From the NCBI GenBank assembly GCA_025964075.1, contig JAOPZQ010000019.1:1-5853 (forward strand): a stretch of 5,853 nt of DNA. The letters run 5' to 3'. The position numbers and the translations under genes are program-made. The stretch comes from Solirubrobacterales bacterium. Lineage in GTDB: Bacteria; Actinomycetota; Thermoleophilia; Solirubrobacterales; Solirubrobacteraceae. Of the stretch, positions 4,126-5,853 are shown in pieces. A model generated the notes under the pieces. It saw only the letters and a list, made by a program, of their open reading frames with translations. It was not told where the DNA came from and made no database searches. Position 1 is the stretch's first letter. Each line of letters begins with the position of its first letter.

Positions 4126-5292
4126 ATGCTCTCGGCGGGCGCGCCGACTACGCTCCGAGAGGTGACGCCGAGTGCCCGTCTGGCCCGCGCCGACCACGTC
4201 GGCAGCCTCCTCCGACCGCCGTCCCTGCTCGAGGCCCGCCGCGCGCACGCGGCCGGCGAGCTCCCCGACGCGGACTTCAAGGCGATCGAGGACGCGGCCG
4301 TGCGCGAGGTCGTCGCCCTGCAGGAGGAGGCCGGCTGCCCGGTGGTGACCGACGGCGAGCTGCGCCGCGAGTCGTTCCAGAGCGGGCTGACCGACGCGGT
4401 CGACGGCTTCGCCGGCGTGACGATCGACGCGTGGCTGTGGGGCGACTGGCACTCGGACGAGGTCGGAGACAAGGCCGTGGAGCGCCCGCCGGAGCTCGCG
4501 GTCGTCGAGCCGCTCCGCCGCCGGCGCTTCCTCGCCGCCGAGGAGCTCACGTTCCTGCGCGCCGTCACCGACCGCATCCCGAAGGTGACGCTTCCGAGTC
4601 CCTCGCTGTTTGCGAACCTGTGGCACCCGGAGCGCTCGCGCGACGCCTACCCGACGCTCGACGACTTCCTCGCCGATGTCGTCACCATTCTCCAAGACGA
4701 AGTCAGCGAGCTCGCGCGCCTGGGCTGCACCTACGTGCAGATCGACGCGCCGCAGTACCCGCTGCTCATCGACCCGACCTGGCGGGCCTACTACGAGGCG
4801 CGGGGCTGGCCGGCGGACGAGTGGGTGGCCCGGGGCATCGAGTTCGACAACGCCGTGATCGACGCCGCCCCCGAGGCCATGACCGTGGGCTTCCACCTGT
4901 GCCGCGGCAACCAGGGCAGCCGCTGGCTCGTCGCCGGCGGCTACGACGCCATCGCGCGGCCCGTGTTCGGCGGCGTGCACGCGCACCGGCTGCTGCTCGA
5001 GTACGACGACGAGCGCTCGGGCGGCTTCGACCCGCTCGCCCTCGTCCCCGACGACAAGGTCGTCGTCCTCGGGCTCGTGACCACGAAGACCCCGCGGCGG
5101 GAGACCGAGGACGAGCTCGCGGCGCGGATCGACGACGCCCGGCGCCACGTGCCCCTCGAGCGCCTGGCGCTGGGCACGCAATGCGGCTTCTCGACCTCGG
5201 TGGTCGGGAACGCGATCTCCGTCGAGGACGAGCGGCGGAAGCTCGAGACGATCGCTCGCACCGCCGAGCGCGTGTGGGGCGCCGCCGCATGA
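4126..5292 (+). CDS. Cobalamin-independent methionine synthase II (MetE C-terminal domain) family protein
   Basis: A 388-residue single-barrel member of the UROD/MetE superfamily that should move a methyl group to a thiol such as homocysteine, giving methionine. It corresponds only to the catalytic half of MetE (full MetE is about 750 residues), like B. subtilis YxjG/YxjH and archaeal core methionine synthases. Family marks are RADHVGSLLRPP (21-32), TDGELRRESF (75-84) and YVQIDAPQYP (203-212, the MetE aspartate region). Zinc ligands are all present: His257 and Cys259 (HLC), Glu292 (LLLEYD) and Cys353 (TQCGF). The methyl donor is not clear, since the N-terminal folate-binding half of MetE is absent; homologues also include epoxyalkane:coenzyme M transferase. 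The start is uncertain: ATG 4126 has a strong but distant ribosome site, while GTG 4162 lies closer to the conserved region but has no properly spaced site. It overlaps the RDD gene by ATGA. Confidence 0.9.
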   Translation: MLSAGAPTTLREVTPSARLARADHVGSLLRPPSLLEARRAHAAGELPDADFKAIEDAAVREVVALQEEAGCPVVTDGELRRESFQSGLTDAVDGFAGVTIDAWLWGDWHSDEVGDKAVERPPELAVVEPLRRRRFLAAEELTFLRAVTDRIPKVTLPSPSLFANLWHPERSRDAYPTLDDFLADVVTILQDEVSELARLGCTYVQIDAPQYPLLIDPTWRAYYEARGWPADEWVARGIEFDNAVIDAAPEAMTVGFHLCRGNQGSRWLVAGGYDAIARPVFGGVHAHRLLLEYDDERSGGFDPLALVPDDKVVVLGLVTTKTPRRETEDELAARIDDARRHVPLERLALGTQCGFSTSVVGNAISVEDERRKLETIARTAERVWGAAA

Positions 5293-5853
5293 GCCCCGCG
5301 GCGCCGCGGACCGAAGGCCCGCGCCCGGCCGACCTGGCCGAGTACCCGACGCGCGCCCTGGCGGCGATCGTCGACGCGCTCATCGTCGCGGCACTGCAGC
5401 TCTGCGTGGCGGGCGTCGTGTTCGTGATCGTCGTGCTCGTCGGGAACACGGCGACCCACGCCGGGCACGTCGTGCGCGACAACGCGCTGTTCATCGGCAT
5501 CCCGATCGGCTTCCTCTACGCGCCGCTGGCGATGGCGCGCGAGGGCGCGCGCAACGGCCAGACGCTCGGCAAGCAGGCGCTCGGGATCCGCGTCGTCCGC
5601 GCGCGGCTCGCGCCGATGGACGTCCCGGTGGGGCTTCTGCGCGAGGCGGTGGGCAAGCAGCTCCTGACCGTGGTCACCGTCGGCCTCTACGCGCTCGCCG
5701 ACTACCTGTGGCCGCTCGGCGACTCACAGCGCCAGGCGCTCCACGACAAGATGGCGCAGACCTGGGTCGTCCGGGCGACGGTCGCCCCGAGCGCGCCGGA
5801 GCCGGAGCCCGACCACCTGCTGGCCGAGCGCGGCGCGCTGAAGCGCGAGGGAC
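5289..5853 (+). CDS. RDD family membrane protein, C-terminus beyond the window
   Basis: The frame opens at an ATG overlapping the previous stop (ATGA) and stays open for 188 codons to the window edge. After a Pro/Ala-rich start, residues 20-30 (YPTRALAAIVDA) carry the R...D pair that gives the RDD family its name. Hydrophobic segments at about 24-52, 66-83 and 120-141 would be membrane helices. NGQTLGKQALGIRVVR (89-104) and RQALHDKMAQTWVV (148-161) are the other family signatures. The RDD core ends near 165 and a Pro/Glu-rich, charged tail continues off the window, so the RDD domain itself is complete here. RDD proteins have no single established function; a few are linked to ion transport. 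The ribosome site is weak, so translation is probably coupled to the methionine synthase-like gene, without an obvious functional link. Confidence 0.88.
   Translation, partial: MSPAAPRTEGPRPADLAEYPTRALAAIVDALIVAALQLCVAGVVFVIVVLVGNTATHAGHVVRDNALFIGIPIGFLYAPLAMAREGARNGQTLGKQALGIRVVRARLAPMDVPVGLLREAVGKQLLTVVTVGLYALADYLWPLGDSQRQALHDKMAQTWVVRATVAPSAPEPEPDHLLAERGALKREG

Larger units (their letters stand above)
3920..4126. repeat. Duplicated intergenic element, copy 2
   Basis: Second direct copy, offset 229-230 nt from copy 1. It begins GGCGCTTAAAC (one extra A compared with copy 1) and its last alignable base is the A of the ATG at 4126, so the unit occupies the whole leader of the methionine synthase-like gene. 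The left end has an extra possible pairing, CGTCGCT (3907-3913) with AGCGACG (3934-3940), that would compete with the 5' arm of the basal stem and is absent from copy 1. Its 3' third has diverged: where copy 1 has a 7-bp hairpin, copy 2 has a strong Shine-Dalgarno-like sequence inside a 5-bp hairpin. Together with copy 1 this explains essentially all of the 426-bp gap between genes. Confidence 0.9.

Noticed and set aside
3691..4126. CRISPR array
   Set aside because: Only two units, each about 207 nt, with a single 22-nt spacer and no cas genes.
4117..5181. A 354-codon minus-strand open frame opposite the methionine synthase-like gene
   Set aside because: No motifs and biased composition; the plus strand carries all zinc ligands in order.

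Overview
The window is very GC-rich DNA whose codons end almost always in G or C. It uses GTG and TTG starts, and genes sit end to end with 4-base overlaps. Together with a lipoprotein FKBP, a homing-endonuclease-associated repeat protein and an RDD protein, this suggests an actinobacterium, possibly Thermoleophilia/Solirubrobacterales. That placement is inferred from general character, not from a marker gene.

Left part (1-1005, minus strand): a secreted FKBP-type peptidyl-prolyl isomerase lipoprotein (469-1005) is followed by a perfect 18-base palindrome, then a doubtful 36-codon small ORF (301-411), then the N-terminal part of a homing-endonuclease-associated (HNH_repeat) protein that runs off the left edge (283-1).

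Middle part (1006-3699, plus strand): a 75-bp divergent promoter region carries a 13-base palindrome that is a good MarR operator candidate. It precedes a tight three-gene cluster: a MarR-family repressor (1081-1512, TTG start), an MFS exporter of the MFS_3/EntS type (1509-2744, overlapping by 4 bases) and a D-2-hydroxyacid dehydrogenase (2749-3699, 4-base gap). The arrangement suggests a ligand-responsive export and redox unit; the ligand is unknown.

The 426-bp gap at 3700-4125 is the most unusual part of the window. It holds two direct copies of a roughly 207-nt unit (3691-3897 and 3920-4126). A 101-nt core differs at only one base between copies, while the 3' thirds are only about 64% identical. 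The core is closed by a 17-nt imperfect inverted repeat and contains further hairpins. The differences between copies are mostly compatible with an RNA fold, and the fold is slightly better if read from the minus strand. I do not recognise it as a known RNA family or mobile element. It could be a duplicated small RNA gene, a tandem cis-regulatory leader for the downstream gene, or an interspersed palindromic repeat.

Right part (4126-5853, plus strand): a stand-alone MetE-core methionine synthase II-like protein with all zinc-ligand positions (4126-5292), coupled by an ATGA overlap to an RDD-family membrane protein that runs off the right edge (5289-5853).
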